From JAQIBY01 sp046546095 (GTDB lineage Bacteria; Bacteroidota; Bacteroidia; Bacteroidales; ML635J-15): a stretch of DNA of 23,981 nt. How positions within the stretch are numbered: position 1 is the first letter of the stretch; each line of letters begins with the position of its first letter. Below, piece after piece: positions 7,324-15,773 of this stretch. Both the position numbers and the translations under genes were made by a program. The notes under the pieces are model-generated. The model did not search any database. It saw nothing but the letters and a program-made list of their open reading frames with translations, and had not been told where the DNA came from. The stretch covers positions 1 to 23,981 of the forward strand of contig JBKGYK010000051.1 in the NCBI GenBank assembly GCA_046546095.1, read 5' to 3'.

Positions 7324-7505
7324 ATGAGTGTACAGCCAAGAGCATATCGTGGCGATTTTCTTCTGGTGCTGACAGTTATGATCTGTGGTTTTGCTTTGTG
7401 GCTCAGCGTGCAGGACTTGACCATTTGGGGCCGTTTACATACAATGCGTTCCGCTTTGCATTGGGTGGTGCTTCACTCCTTCCTCTACTTGCATTACCGG
7501 AGGGA
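7324..7505 (+). pseudogene. Remnant of an EamA/DMT-family transporter (frameshifted, 3' end deleted)
   Basis: From ATG 7324 the reading frame gives YRGDFLLVLTVMICGFAL, the start of a drug/metabolite transporter. The family pattern then continues in another frame from about 7398: VAQRAGLDHLGPFTYNAFR, then a second hydrophobic segment ending LLPLLALP. Joining the two needs one extra T in the run at 7395-7397. Intact family members have about 300 residues and ten membrane helices; only about 60 codons remain. After about 7505 the plus strand stops resembling a transporter and is simply the antisense of the neighbouring lipoprotein gene. The right-hand border is therefore a deletion junction, placed to within roughly 20-30 bases. 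Family assignment is by recognised N-terminal pattern. A sequencing error could explain the frameshift but not the missing 80 percent. Confidence 0.8.
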
Positions 7506-8293
7506 GAATCAGACGAATCAAGCCGGATAAGCTCTGCATCCACCTGGGTTGAGGATGGACTTTCAGTACCTGAACGCAACACGAAGTGCACTGTTGTATC
7601 CGAAGTCTTTTCAAACATGTACTGAACAGCAGTTGCACTATGGGCTGTGAAATAAAAATACGGAAACCCGCCTGGCTCATTCACTCCACTATCATTCTGT
7701 TGGATATTCGCATTATGAATGACATAATCATCCATCAGGCTGGTGGCTGACATATTCTCCACACGGTACAACAAATCAGCACCGTTGGAAAGGATGGTTT
7801 GTGTACCATCATAAGCACTGCTCAAAGCACTTTCACCCTGCCATGTTCCGGTTAACCATTCCGGGATATTCAACGGGGAACGGGGAACAAAATCTGTAGT
7901 TTGAGAATAATCAAGACCATCTTCGGGGAACCAATCCGGGGCATTTCTAATTTGTAATCCTGCAGTATGGTGGATTCCGTTGAAATCTGTTCTCAGGCTC
8001 ATTTTATGATCATTTGCAAAAAATATCCACACGGCTGTGTCCTGTATTAAATCATGATCTGTTTCATCGATACTTTTGATCAACAGACCATCATCCCCGG
8101 AATACAAGTGAATGGTTTCACTGTCAATCTCGAGGGTGAAATGTGTTTCATTTGCATTCCATTTCCAGACTCCATAGGCCCAGCCGGGAATTGCCCCGGG
8201 CTCAATGATTTCCGGCTCATCATCTTTTTCGCAGGACGACAGGCCAATGGCAATAAGAGAAAAGACAATAATTAAAATCAATGAATGTTTCAT
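7403..8293 (-). CDS. Lipoprotein of unknown function with a foreign, antisense-derived C-terminus
   Basis: Starting at ATG 8293 the protein has 296 residues and a clear lipoprotein signal with lipobox LSSC (Cys21), followed by an acidic linker. Two segments begin alike, IPGWAYGVWKW and IPEWLTGTWQG, suggesting two copies of a small beta-rich domain of about 110-120 residues; I do not recognise the family. The last ~34 residues, from about SPSGNASRGRSEAPP onward, are the reverse-strand translation of the transporter remnant, so the original 3' end was lost by deletion. A longer reading from 8365 adds 24 residues before the signal peptide and is unlikely. It is transcribed alone, behind the terminator at 8378-8407. 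It may be nonfunctional, or functional with a replaced tail. Confidence 0.75.
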   Translation of the reverse strand: MKHSLILIIVFSLIAIGLSSCEKDDEPEIIEPGAIPGWAYGVWKWNANETHFTLEIDSETIHLYSGDDGLLIKSIDETDHDLIQDTAVWIFFANDHKMSLRTDFNGIHHTAGLQIRNAPDWFPEDGLDYSQTTDFVPRSPLNIPEWLTGTWQGESALSSAYDGTQTILSNGADLLYRVENMSATSLMDDYVIHNANIQQNDSGVNEPGGFPYFYFTAHSATAVQYMFEKTSDTTVHFVLRSGTESPSSTQVDAELIRLDSSDSPSGNASRGRSEAPPNAKRNALYVNGPKWSSPAR

Positions 8294-8306
8294 GCTTCGG
8301 TTTTTA

Positions 8307-8334
8307 CAAAAATAAAAAAAAATATCCGTACAAA
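8307..8334 (-). promoter_or_regulatory. Possible promoter for the lipoprotein gene
   Basis: The minus strand has TATTTTTG (8307-8314), matching TAnnTTTG, and TTTG at 8331-8334 with a 16-base spacer, somewhat short. It lies 13 bases before ATG 8293, which supports that start over the longer reading from 8365. Confidence 0.4.
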
Positions 8335-8377
8335 AACCATAGCGAAATTTATTGCAATTCAGCAAGCACCATCAATC

Positions 8378-8407
8378 AAAAAACCCCGGCATTCAACCGG
8401 GGTTTTT
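8378..8407. terminator. Bidirectional intrinsic terminator
   Basis: Six A (8378-8383), CCCCGG (8384-8389), seven-base loop, CCGGGG (8397-8402), five T (8403-8407). Extending the stem with A-T pairs gives a strong hairpin with a U tract on either strand. It ends the FKBP transcript and separates it from the lipoprotein gene. Confidence 0.85.
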
Positions 8408-8430
8408 CAAATTCTTGATGTGGTATTCAC

Positions 8431-8904
8431 TTATTTCTGAGCGTTGAGCAGCTGATTCAGATCTTCCTCTGTAGCAGGGCGTTTTTCAACTACTTCGTAA
8501 TCGAAAGTAAGCTCCTGTCCAGCCAGGGGATGGTTAAAATCAACCACAACGGTTTCAGGTTTGATTTCCTTAACCACAACGGGGATTGGACCCTGCTGGG
8601 TTTGAGCCTGAAGTTGCAGACCTTCTTTAAGTTCGAGGTCTTCAGGGAACTGTCCTTTAGGCACATCCTGAATGGCTTTCTCGTCAATTTCTCCGTAAGC
8701 TTCTGCAGGAGCGATAACCACTTTTTCTTTCTCTCCGGTTTCTTTTTCAGCGATAGACTTTTCAAGCCCCGGGATGAGCATGCCAACGCCCATGATAAAA
8801 GCCAGTGGGTCTCTTCCTTCAGAGCTGTCAAATACAGACCCGTCGCTAAGTGAGCCGGTATAGTGAATTTTCACAAAATCTTTTCCTTTAATATCAATAT
8901 CCAT
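8431..8904 (-). CDS. SlyD-like FKBP-type peptidyl-prolyl isomerase
   Basis: A 157-residue cytosolic isomerase/chaperone. The N-terminal FKBP half shows KIHYTGSLSDGSVFDSS and LIPGLEKSI. After about residue 70, AEAYGEIDEKAIQDVP begins the insert-in-flap chaperone domain typical of SlyD. The chain then returns to the FKBP fold in VVVDFNHPLAGQ and LTFDYEVV. The histidine- and cysteine-rich metal-binding tail of E. coli SlyD is absent, so nickel handling is unlikely. It helps fold proteins by proline isomerisation. It has its own promoter at 8957-8987 and terminator at 8378-8407, and appears to be a single-gene unit. SlyD-like assignment rests on domain order. Confidence 0.93.
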   Translation of the reverse strand: MDIDIKGKDFVKIHYTGSLSDGSVFDSSEGRDPLAFIMGVGMLIPGLEKSIAEKETGEKEKVVIAPAEAYGEIDEKAIQDVPKGQFPEDLELKEGLQLQAQTQQGPIPVVVKEIKPETVVVDFNHPLAGQELTFDYEVVEKRPATEEDLNQLLNAQK

Positions 8905-8956
8905 AACGTAAATAAATTTTTGGGAACAAATCCATTCCCGGTTTTAAAATCTGATA

Positions 8957-8987
8957 CAAAGCTATCAATAATAAACTGACTGACAAA
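8957..8987 (-). promoter_or_regulatory. Promoter for the FKBP gene
   Basis: The minus strand has TAGCTTTG (8957-8964), matching TAnnTTTG, and TTTG (8984-8987) with a 19-base spacer, close to the ideal arrangement. The predicted leader is about 45 bases. Confidence 0.6.
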
Positions 8988-9003
8988 ACCTACAGGGAAA
9001 TAA

Positions 9004-9471
9004 CTACATAACAAGTACCACAGCGTAGGCCTCTGCCCCTTTTTCTTCTCCTACAAATCCAAGTTTCTCTGTTGTGGTAGCTTTCACAGAAACAGCACCA
9101 ATGCTGAGATGACAGGCTTCTGCAATAATTTTTCGCATTTGCGGGATATAATCCTGTAGTTTTGGTTGTTGCATTGCGATGGTTGCATCCACATTTTGCA
9201 GGGCAAATCCCTCATTTTCCAAAAGATAAACGGTTTCATTCAGAAGGCTGAGAGAAGAGATACCGGCATACTGCTCATCGGTGTCTGGGAATCGTTTTCC
9301 GATATCTCCAAGAGCAGCAGACCCCAGAATGGCATCGCATATTGCATGCAAAAGCACATCCCCGTCGGAATGTGCTTTGAAAGATTTTTTGTATGGTATT
9401 TTCACGCCCCCCAGGACAACAAATTTTCCCGGAGCAAAAGCATGTACATCATATCCGAATCCAATGCGCAC
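9004..9471 (-). CDS. ispF: 2-C-methyl-D-erythritol 2,4-cyclodiphosphate synthase
   Basis: A 155-residue enzyme of the non-mevalonate isoprenoid pathway, forming MEcPP from CDP-ME 2-phosphate with release of CMP; it works as a trimer with a zinc ion. Visible family motifs are GYDVHAF (Asp8, His10), AHSDGDVLLHA (His34, His42), KRFPDTD and KATTTEKLGF. The length is normal. The start is GTG at 9471, just 3 bases after the porV stop, so translation is probably coupled to porV. No other methylerythritol-phosphate gene lies nearby, so its place behind porV looks like operon sharing rather than functional linkage. Confidence 0.97.
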   Translation of the reverse strand: MRIGFGYDVHAFAPGKFVVLGGVKIPYKKSFKAHSDGDVLLHAICDAILGSAALGDIGKRFPDTDEQYAGISSLSLLNETVYLLENEGFALQNVDATIAMQQPKLQDYIPQMRKIIAEACHLSIGAVSVKATTTEKLGFVGEEKGAEAYAVVLVM

Positions 9472-9474
9472 TGT

Positions 9475-10719
9475 TTAACTTTCGTTATCAGCAGCCGCAC
9501 CCAGATCAAAAGTCAGGGTAAAGCGCAATGTATTGGCCAATGGTGAGGTACCGAATCCACTAGTTGGGATCAGGTATGCAAAATCAAGACCAAATACGTT
9601 GAGTTTCAGGCCGGCACCCAGGGTAGCATATTTTCTGGCACCTTTGTACTGATGCTCGGTAAAATATCCCGCACGGAGGGCAAACTTATCGGCATACCAG
9701 TATTCAGCACCGAAGCTCCATGATATTTCAGCAAATTCTTCAGCAAAGACAGAATTGTATCCGTTTGCTTCACCGGGTGCATCCGCCCATGATGAAAACA
9801 ATGCACCTGCAATGGTAACATCAGGATCACTTCCGGCTTCAATCACTGTATTTGGCTGGCTAACAGTATCACCGGAAGGTGTAACTTCACCAGGTGAATA
9901 ATACACAGGCGGTGTGGGCACAAGCAGTTTATTGAGGTCTGCTGTTACACCGATTTTGTTGTATTCATCAAGTTCCAATGCATAATATACCCCGGTTCTG
10001 AAATTTGTCGGGATAAAATCCTGTTGTGCATTATCGCTGTAAGACATTTTGGCGCCGATATTACTGATATTGATCCCCCAGTTAAGGGTACCGGGCATGC
10101 CACTCAAATCCATTTCATCGTTTGTATAGAAAAAGGCAACATCAGCAGCTACGGATTGTCCCGGTGTTGTCAGGGTTCCGGCAACTTCCATACCTCCTGT
10201 GAGGTCGGAGCGGATATAACGAAGCGCCACTGCACCGGAAAAGTTTTCACCAAGCAGCCTGCTGTAACCTACATCCAGCGCAAATTCTGTTGGCTGAAAA
10301 TTTCGTAACAGGGTATTGTTCACATCCCGGAAAGTGATGGCACCCATATCAAAATACAGTAAAGATGCTGACAGCATGTTTTGGTCATCAAGTTTGTAAT
10401 ATCCTGCAAGGTAAGCCAGGTTCATATCATCAATAATATTTCTAAGCCATGGGGTATAAGAAAGGCTGATGCCCATATCATTTTCTGCAAAGGCATATTT
10501 TGCAGGGTTCCAGTGTTGCGAATTGGCGTCTGTACTGGTTGCCACTCCGGCATCGCCCATAGCTCCGGCGCGTGTATCCGGTGCAATCATCAGGAAAGGA
10601 ACAGCTGTTGTAATAACATTGTTTGTAAGATCTCTTCCAATGGGATCATCTTCAAACTGTCCGAAAACGTTCAGGCTAAAACCAGCCAGAACCAAAAATG
10701 AAATAAGTCTGTATCTCAT
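9475..10719 (-). CDS. porV: Type IX secretion outer-membrane protein PorV
   Basis: A 414-residue outer-membrane beta-barrel of the FadL-like PorV (LptO) family. A signal peptide ends near NVFG-Q. The mature start (PIGRDLTNNVITTAVPFLMIAPDTRAGAMGDAG, residues 27-59) is the recognisable PorV region, with AGAMGDAG and HWNPAKYAF as good markers. PorV binds cargo C-terminal domains at the translocon and hands them to PorU for attachment at the cell surface. It lies directly downstream of porU on the same strand, 52 bases apart, matching the usual porU-porV neighbourhood, and ispF follows 3 bases on. An internal promoter at 10737 may give extra expression. The Pro-rich stretch near PTPPVYYSPG is a surface-loop candidate. 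Confidence 0.93.
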   Translation of the reverse strand: MRYRLISFLVLAGFSLNVFGQFEDDPIGRDLTNNVITTAVPFLMIAPDTRAGAMGDAGVATSTDANSQHWNPAKYAFAENDMGISLSYTPWLRNIIDDMNLAYLAGYYKLDDQNMLSASLLYFDMGAITFRDVNNTLLRNFQPTEFALDVGYSRLLGENFSGAVALRYIRSDLTGGMEVAGTLTTPGQSVAADVAFFYTNDEMDLSGMPGTLNWGINISNIGAKMSYSDNAQQDFIPTNFRTGVYYALELDEYNKIGVTADLNKLLVPTPPVYYSPGEVTPSGDTVSQPNTVIEAGSDPDVTIAGALFSSWADAPGEANGYNSVFAEEFAEISWSFGAEYWYADKFALRAGYFTEHQYKGARKYATLGAGLKLNVFGLDFAYLIPTSGFGTSPLANTLRFTLTFDLGAAADNES

Positions 10720-10736
10720 GAGTTTTAATTTTTATT

Positions 10737-10770
10737 CAAAAATACAAGCAATAAACGAATATACAACAAA
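10737..10770 (-). promoter_or_regulatory. Possible internal promoter for porV-ispF
   Basis: The minus strand has TATTTTTG (10737-10744), matching TAnnTTTG. A TTG (10764-10766) lies 19 bases upstream, and a TTTG (10767-10770) 22 bases upstream. It sits in the 52-base porU-porV gap and could let porV and ispF be expressed apart from porU. Confidence 0.4.
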
Positions 10771-10771
10771 A

Positions 10772-13700
10772 TTATTTCACAAACACCAATTTTTCAGATT
10801 TATTCACCACATCTCCGTTTGGACTACTGATGCGAACATGGTAAACATAGATGCCTGGCTCTACTTTACCTCCACCATCCCGTGTACCCTGCCAGCAGAT
10901 TGGGGAGATTGTAAAACCAGTAGTATAAACCATTTCGTTAATAATTTTCACCAGGGCTCCCTGCATGTCATAAATCTTAATTTCAACATCCAGCTCCTCA
11001 TTGGCGTGGTTATGGGTAAAGGTAAAATAAGTTTGTTCTGAAAACGGATTGGGGAAGTTTCCGATCTGCTCTATCACAAGTTCTGTAGAATTGGCGACCA
11101 TAAATGAAATTTCCTGCTGCGCACTGTTGTTGAACACATCCCAAACCTTCAGTGTAAGGGTGTGCATCCCCGTGGACAATTCGCTAAAAGGATACGTGAC
11201 AGACCCGGACCGATAGGAATCAACATCAGCCTCATAATAATCATTCAGGATAATGGCATCAGAAGTATTGTCGTCCAACACTGCCACAATATCGTGTCCG
11301 ATTCCATTGCCAACTGTATTGATTCCTGATTCATCACTGATGAATGCAAGCATATCAGGATTTTCATCTGTGATACCCCCATCAACAAAATCGGTATTGT
11401 TCATGTATAGCTCTATATCAGGTCCGAAGGCATCAGAAATATTTGTATCGGCACTACCACCAATAACAATATCTTCATAGGAACCATGTGCATCATTGGT
11501 TTCGGAGGCAGCATAATAGGAAATTTTTCCGTGATCAAAATAATAAGCAATATCAACCGGCACAATAAATTCAAATGAAAAATAACCATTTTCCACACTG
11601 GCCTTACCGGAATACAAAATATTTGTCTGTTCCTTAAAATCCATTGGGGGATGCTGATCATTTCCCAGTGTAGAGTATTCCATCATTTTATCATATACTT
11701 TGGGATAAACCAGTCCGTTGAAATCAGTAAGAACATTTCCACTCCTGTCTTCCAGGTGTCCGTAAACGGTAACATGGCTTGCTGCTCCTATGGTATCGAT
11801 ATTTACGGACAAGTCCTGTCCTTTCACCGAATCAGTCTGCACAACATGTTCCGGTACGGCCAATTGCAAAGCCGGATCACCGAGCAAACTAAAGTTGCGT
11901 TTGTTGTTATACTGGCTGGCATTATTCTTTGAGTGCATAATGACTTCTCCCAGATGTGCAAGCTGGTTGTTATCATCTCTCTTAAACACCTGATTGTAAA
12001 ATTCTTTATTCAGTCTGTCATTGTCTCCGGAATACACAAGTCTTGTCGTTGTAAGCAATGCTACAGCACCACCCTGCTCGTTCAGGAGTATCTGTTCCCC
12101 GGCAGATGTAAATTCATAATCATCAAATCTGCTGAATTCGCAGGTTGCGGTAACAAAAACCGGCAATCTGTCAGCATTCTCCCATGAATTGATCTGACTG
12201 AGTGTCACCACATTTTCATGAGCCAGAGTTTTGGCGTTGCCGTGTCCTGTATAGTTTACTATGAGTGCACCCTTTTCAACGCGTTCATCAATTTCCTGAT
12301 TTACCTCAGGATACCTGTCACCCTGAACAGTAGAAACCTGTTCATAAGCATCCAGGAATATTTTATCGATATTGAAAACCGGATACAGACTGATCACAGA
12401 ATCTGCAGTTTGATTGGCATCCAGTTCATGTGTCATGTTGTCTTCAGCATCATCCGCAATAAAAGCAATCACATTCCGCCAGGCACCGAAACTATCCGGG
12501 TTGACGTAGGAAAATATTTTATCCAGCACCACTTCAGCTTCAGCATGAGATCTCACCGGCAGTCGGCCTATCCCTACATCAAGACCCTCCGGACCTGCAA
12601 CAGATCCTTCATCATTATCAAGCAAGCCGTAAAAATCATCACTGACAAAGGAATTGGTAGGTCGCAGCGAATTGGTAGACTGATATGTAAGGATATAATT
12701 TGAATTGGGACTACCTGTTGTCTTGTTGTCATAACTTCCGTCACCGAAAAGCAGCAGATATTTGGGCATTTCTTCCTCGGATTCGGCTTTGTCATACAAC
12801 ATTTTCATAAAATCCCTGGTTGCAGCTACATCAGGAGTTCCGGATGAGAATTCATTAAAAATCAGTTCCTGATCTACCACGATGGTACTCAGCCCGTTTA
12901 ATGACTGATGAAAAGCAGCCAATTGCTCGGCATAAGCAGAGAACAAGGAATTTGTCACAATCACATAATCCACATTGCCATAGGCATGCAGGTTTTGATT
13001 GCTTACAAAACCGAGTTTATCACTACCGCTTGTCTGGGGAGATGAAAAGGATGCATTGGGATCAAAAACAACATACTCTCTAAGCTGATGGCTGTCTGCA
13101 GTAAACTTAAGCTGTCCGCCGGATATCACATCCGGTTCTATGGCAAATGCATTGACAGGATCGGTAACATCCAGCACAATACATGAACTGTTTACTCCTG
13201 ATACGGTATATTGTGTAACATTTCCACTGCCCATAGTACGACTGTCCCGAAAGCGAAGGAAATTTCCGTCCATTTGCAGGCTTGCCCTTGCATTGATGGT
13301 GAGATAATTCAGCCATCCTTGGGAAGTATTCTGAGGTTGCAAATATTCTATCTGAATGGTATTTGACTCCTGTGGTGAAGGTATGCTCAGGTGTGTATCG
13401 GTAGAATATGCATATGCTGCCGAATAATTTCCTGATATTTCCGGCAGGACAGAAGAATAATGCGATGCGCCATTGAGTTTTATTTTGAATTGGGATTCTG
13501 CCTGAGACCTTGCAGCAAGCCGGGTATAAAAATCAGCCGGTTCATTGCTGATGACATTGGGCAAATCCATATTGAATGTGTATGAAAGATAATAATCAAA
13601 ATGCCTCCAGTAAAAATCCCTGCCGGAACCAATCAAATTGATGCTGTCCTTTTCAAGGGTAATGTTATAATCAAAGGCATCGGTAAACTGATTGGCTGTC

Positions 13701-14575
13701 AAATCCGGTGTAATGGTTTCATATCTCATGGGTTCGGCCTGGTCTGAGAGGAAATAGTAGGCATAATCGGAGTAATTATGCATAACATGTTTATACTCAC
13801 CATCACCCTCGTACTTGTGCTCATTGGGACCTTCCAGATAGACAATGAGGGCATCTCCGGAATCGAAATTACCATTATTATTGTTGTCCTGCAGATACAC
13901 CGGTCTTTCCGGAAGGTCATCATATCGTGTATTTGCATTTTTCTTCGGTACCATTCCCCCATATCCAAACACACCGATATTTCCGGGATTTTCAAAACCC
14001 ATAGACTGAATCATACTGTAGGACAATTCATACACACCGGATTCAGGAACCCTGATTTTATACCATTCGCCTTCATTCAGAGCTGAGTTATCAGTATAAC
14101 TTCGAGAGGATTTTTGTTTTTCAATATTTTTTGTAGTAATATTAATGGTGAAGGAAAGCAATTTTTCAGGTTTGCCTGACTGGGGATTCAAACGAAGAGG
14201 CAAGAGATTAATAAAGTTATGTGTTTTTTTTCTGCTTGTACTGCTAATAAATCTGACATCAAAATTTTCATTGAGTTCAATATTATTATCCTTTATCAAG
14301 GCAACTTCCTCATTGGTTAAGGGAGCTGTTTCCCGTGTTTCCCATTCGAAGTCATCAATCTTCTGATCTCTGCCTTCGAGGCGTTCTGAGAGTACTGGCA
14401 AGATATTTTCATCATATACAGCACCTTCAAAAGCCATGCGTTCAACAAAACTTGCCGAGTCAATCTGAATCTTTTCAGTACCCAACCATTTGAAATTATA
14501 AGAAAACTTATAACTTTGTGCATTCAGGCTAAAATAAGCGAGCATGATTAAGATAAGCAAGGTTGTTTTTCTCAT
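10772..14575 (-). CDS. porU: Type IX secretion system sortase PorU
   Basis: A 1267-residue C25-family (gingipain-like) peptidase that removes the C-terminal signal of secreted proteins at the cell surface and attaches them to anionic lipopolysaccharide. A signal peptide covers about residues 1-20 (SLNAQ). The peptidase domain spans about 535-905: the catalytic histidine is in NYTGHGNA (His778) and the catalytic cysteine in TATCEFSR (Cys812). LLGDPALQL at 897-905 is a typical C25 end. The last ~85 residues, with NFPNPF and IYVYHV, form a type A C-terminal domain like that of cargo proteins; PorU carries one without being cleaved in the studied species. It heads porU-porV-ispF and is divergent from the PorP-like/gldJ pair. 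The length is normal for the family. Confidence 0.95.
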   Translation of the reverse strand: MRKTTLLILIMLAYFSLNAQSYKFSYNFKWLGTEKIQIDSASFVERMAFEGAVYDENILPVLSERLEGRDQKIDDFEWETRETAPLTNEEVALIKDNNIELNENFDVRFISSTSRKKTHNFINLLPLRLNPQSGKPEKLLSFTINITTKNIEKQKSSRSYTDNSALNEGEWYKIRVPESGVYELSYSMIQSMGFENPGNIGVFGYGGMVPKKNANTRYDDLPERPVYLQDNNNNGNFDSGDALIVYLEGPNEHKYEGDGEYKHVMHNYSDYAYYFLSDQAEPMRYETITPDLTANQFTDAFDYNITLEKDSINLIGSGRDFYWRHFDYYLSYTFNMDLPNVISNEPADFYTRLAARSQAESQFKIKLNGASHYSSVLPEISGNYSAAYAYSTDTHLSIPSPQESNTIQIEYLQPQNTSQGWLNYLTINARASLQMDGNFLRFRDSRTMGSGNVTQYTVSGVNSSCIVLDVTDPVNAFAIEPDVISGGQLKFTADSHQLREYVVFDPNASFSSPQTSGSDKLGFVSNQNLHAYGNVDYVIVTNSLFSAYAEQLAAFHQSLNGLSTIVVDQELIFNEFSSGTPDVAATRDFMKMLYDKAESEEEMPKYLLLFGDGSYDNKTTGSPNSNYILTYQSTNSLRPTNSFVSDDFYGLLDNDEGSVAGPEGLDVGIGRLPVRSHAEAEVVLDKIFSYVNPDSFGAWRNVIAFIADDAEDNMTHELDANQTADSVISLYPVFNIDKIFLDAYEQVSTVQGDRYPEVNQEIDERVEKGALIVNYTGHGNAKTLAHENVVTLSQINSWENADRLPVFVTATCEFSRFDDYEFTSAGEQILLNEQGGAVALLTTTRLVYSGDNDRLNKEFYNQVFKRDDNNQLAHLGEVIMHSKNNASQYNNKRNFSLLGDPALQLAVPEHVVQTDSVKGQDLSVNIDTIGAASHVTVYGHLEDRSGNVLTDFNGLVYPKVYDKMMEYSTLGNDQHPPMDFKEQTNILYSGKASVENGYFSFEFIVPVDIAYYFDHGKISYYAASETNDAHGSYEDIVIGGSADTNISDAFGPDIELYMNNTDFVDGGITDENPDMLAFISDESGINTVGNGIGHDIVAVLDDNTSDAIILNDYYEADVDSYRSGSVTYPFSELSTGMHTLTLKVWDVFNNSAQQEISFMVANSTELVIEQIGNFPNPFSEQTYFTFTHNHANEELDVEIKIYDMQGALVKIINEMVYTTGFTISPICWQGTRDGGGKVEPGIYVYHVRISSPNGDVVNKSEKLVFVK

Positions 14576-14628
14576 TGTTTTGTTTTTTTGGCCGCAAAAA
14601 TGTTTTTAGGGCTATTAAAAATCAGATG

Positions 14629-14662
14629 CAAAATTAGAATTATTGAGCATTTATTTTTCAAA
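14629..14662 (-). promoter_or_regulatory. Likely promoter for porU
   Basis: The minus strand has TAATTTTG (14629-14636), matching TAnnTTTG, and TTTG (14659-14662) 22 bases upstream. Predicted leader is about 45 bases before the ATG at 14575. It lies in the divergent gap shared with the PorP-like gene, for which I could not find an equally good box. Confidence 0.45.
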
Positions 14663-14751
14663 ACGCTAAAAATGTTGTATTATTGTTGATAAGATTTTAT
14701 TTTGAGTTAAATTATTTGTATAATTGCACATTGTGGAACAATAGCAACAAC

Positions 14752-15738
14752 ATGGTTAAACGTATTCTATTCATCTTAACGATCTGTATGATCGGCCTTT
14801 ATGGCAAAGTGAATGCACAAGACGCACATTTCTCGCAGTTTTATGCAAATCCGCTTTACCTTAATCCGGCCTTTGCAGGTTCAGATCAGTGCCCGCGCGT
14901 GAATTTAAGTTATCGTAATCAATGGCCAGCACTGGGTCAGACTTATGTCACTTACAGTCTGTCTTATGATCAGCATGTGAATGCCATACAAGGCGGGGCG
15001 GGCTTATTGCTTATGAATGATGTTCAGGGCGATGGCACCATTACGGCCACAACACTGGCAGGGATGTACTCCTATACTCTGCCGGTAACCAGGCGTTTTG
15101 CCATCAGTGGTGGATTTCAGGCCGGCTATGTTATGAAAAGCATACAATGGGATTTCATTTTTCCGGATATGATCCATCCCTTGTATGGTCCTATCTATGC
15201 CACCAAAGAAGATCCAGGCATTGTAGATGACACAAAAAATTATTTTGATTTTTCTGCCGGCTTAATCGGATTCAGCGACAAGACGTTTTTTGGCTTTGCT
15301 GCACACCATATTACTGAACCCTCTGAATCATTCCTCAGAGGGAGTGATGCAGTGCTTCCACGCAAATATACTGTTCACTTTGGAACTGACATACCCATCA
15401 ATGCAAGAAATTACCGTCGGGGAGAATTATCCGTGGCCCCACAGCTTTTGTTCCACCAGCAGGGCGATTTCCAGCAGTTCAACTGGGGTATATATCTTAA
15501 TCGCAAATCTGTTGTTGCCGGATTCTGGCTGCGACAGAATTTCAATTTCCATTACGACTCATTCATCATGTTAATAGGTTTCCGTCAGGACAACATAAAA
15601 TTCGGATACAGTTATGATCTCACTGTATCCAAACTCAGGAACTCCACGCTTGGTGCTCACGAAGTGACATTTGGCTTTACATTCGATTGTCGTCCGCCAA
15701 GATCAAAGTTCAGAACAATAAGTTGTCCTTCATTTTAG
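14752..15738 (+). CDS. PorP/SprF-family type IX secretion outer-membrane protein
   Basis: A 328-residue exported beta-barrel protein. From ATG 14752 a clean signal peptide ends at KVNAQ. The mature start DAHFSQFYANPLYLNPAFAG is the hallmark of the PorP/SprF family. These proteins sit in the outer membrane and support secretion or anchoring of particular cargo, for example the SprB adhesin with SprF. A longer reading from 14683 puts 23 residues before the signal peptide and is unlikely. It is divergent from porU and 35 bases upstream of gldJ on the same strand, so probably cotranscribed with gldJ. No large adhesin gene is adjacent. I leave the gene symbol blank because the family has many paralogues. 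Confidence 0.9.
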   Translation: MVKRILFILTICMIGLYGKVNAQDAHFSQFYANPLYLNPAFAGSDQCPRVNLSYRNQWPALGQTYVTYSLSYDQHVNAIQGGAGLLLMNDVQGDGTITATTLAGMYSYTLPVTRRFAISGGFQAGYVMKSIQWDFIFPDMIHPLYGPIYATKEDPGIVDDTKNYFDFSAGLIGFSDKTFFGFAAHHITEPSESFLRGSDAVLPRKYTVHFGTDIPINARNYRRGELSVAPQLLFHQQGDFQQFNWGIYLNRKSVVAGFWLRQNFNFHYDSFIMLIGFRQDNIKFGYSYDLTVSKLRNSTLGAHEVTFGFTFDCRPPRSKFRTISCPSF

Positions 15739-15773
15739 TTAATAATATTGTAGTGTAAATAAATTAAAGCATC

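Noticed and set aside
7390..7400. Transporter frameshift as a mere sequencing error
   Set aside because: An error could explain the one missing T, but not the loss of the remaining four fifths of the gene, so the pseudogene call stands either way.
7398..7625. Open frame of about 75 codons on the plus strand as a separate small gene
   Set aside because: Its first part is the shifted continuation of the transporter remnant and the rest is antisense of the lipoprotein; it is not an independent gene.
10469..11041. Plus-strand open frame of 190 codons across the porV-porU junction
   Set aside because: It is antisense to two well-supported genes and to the gap between them, with no recognisable motif.
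12218..12703. Plus-strand open frame of 161 codons opposite porU
   Set aside because: Antisense shadow of the catalytic region of porU, which is clearly the real gene.
14683..14751. Upstream ATG start for the PorP-like gene
   Set aside because: It would place 23 extra residues before a perfect signal peptide, which begins at ATG 14752.
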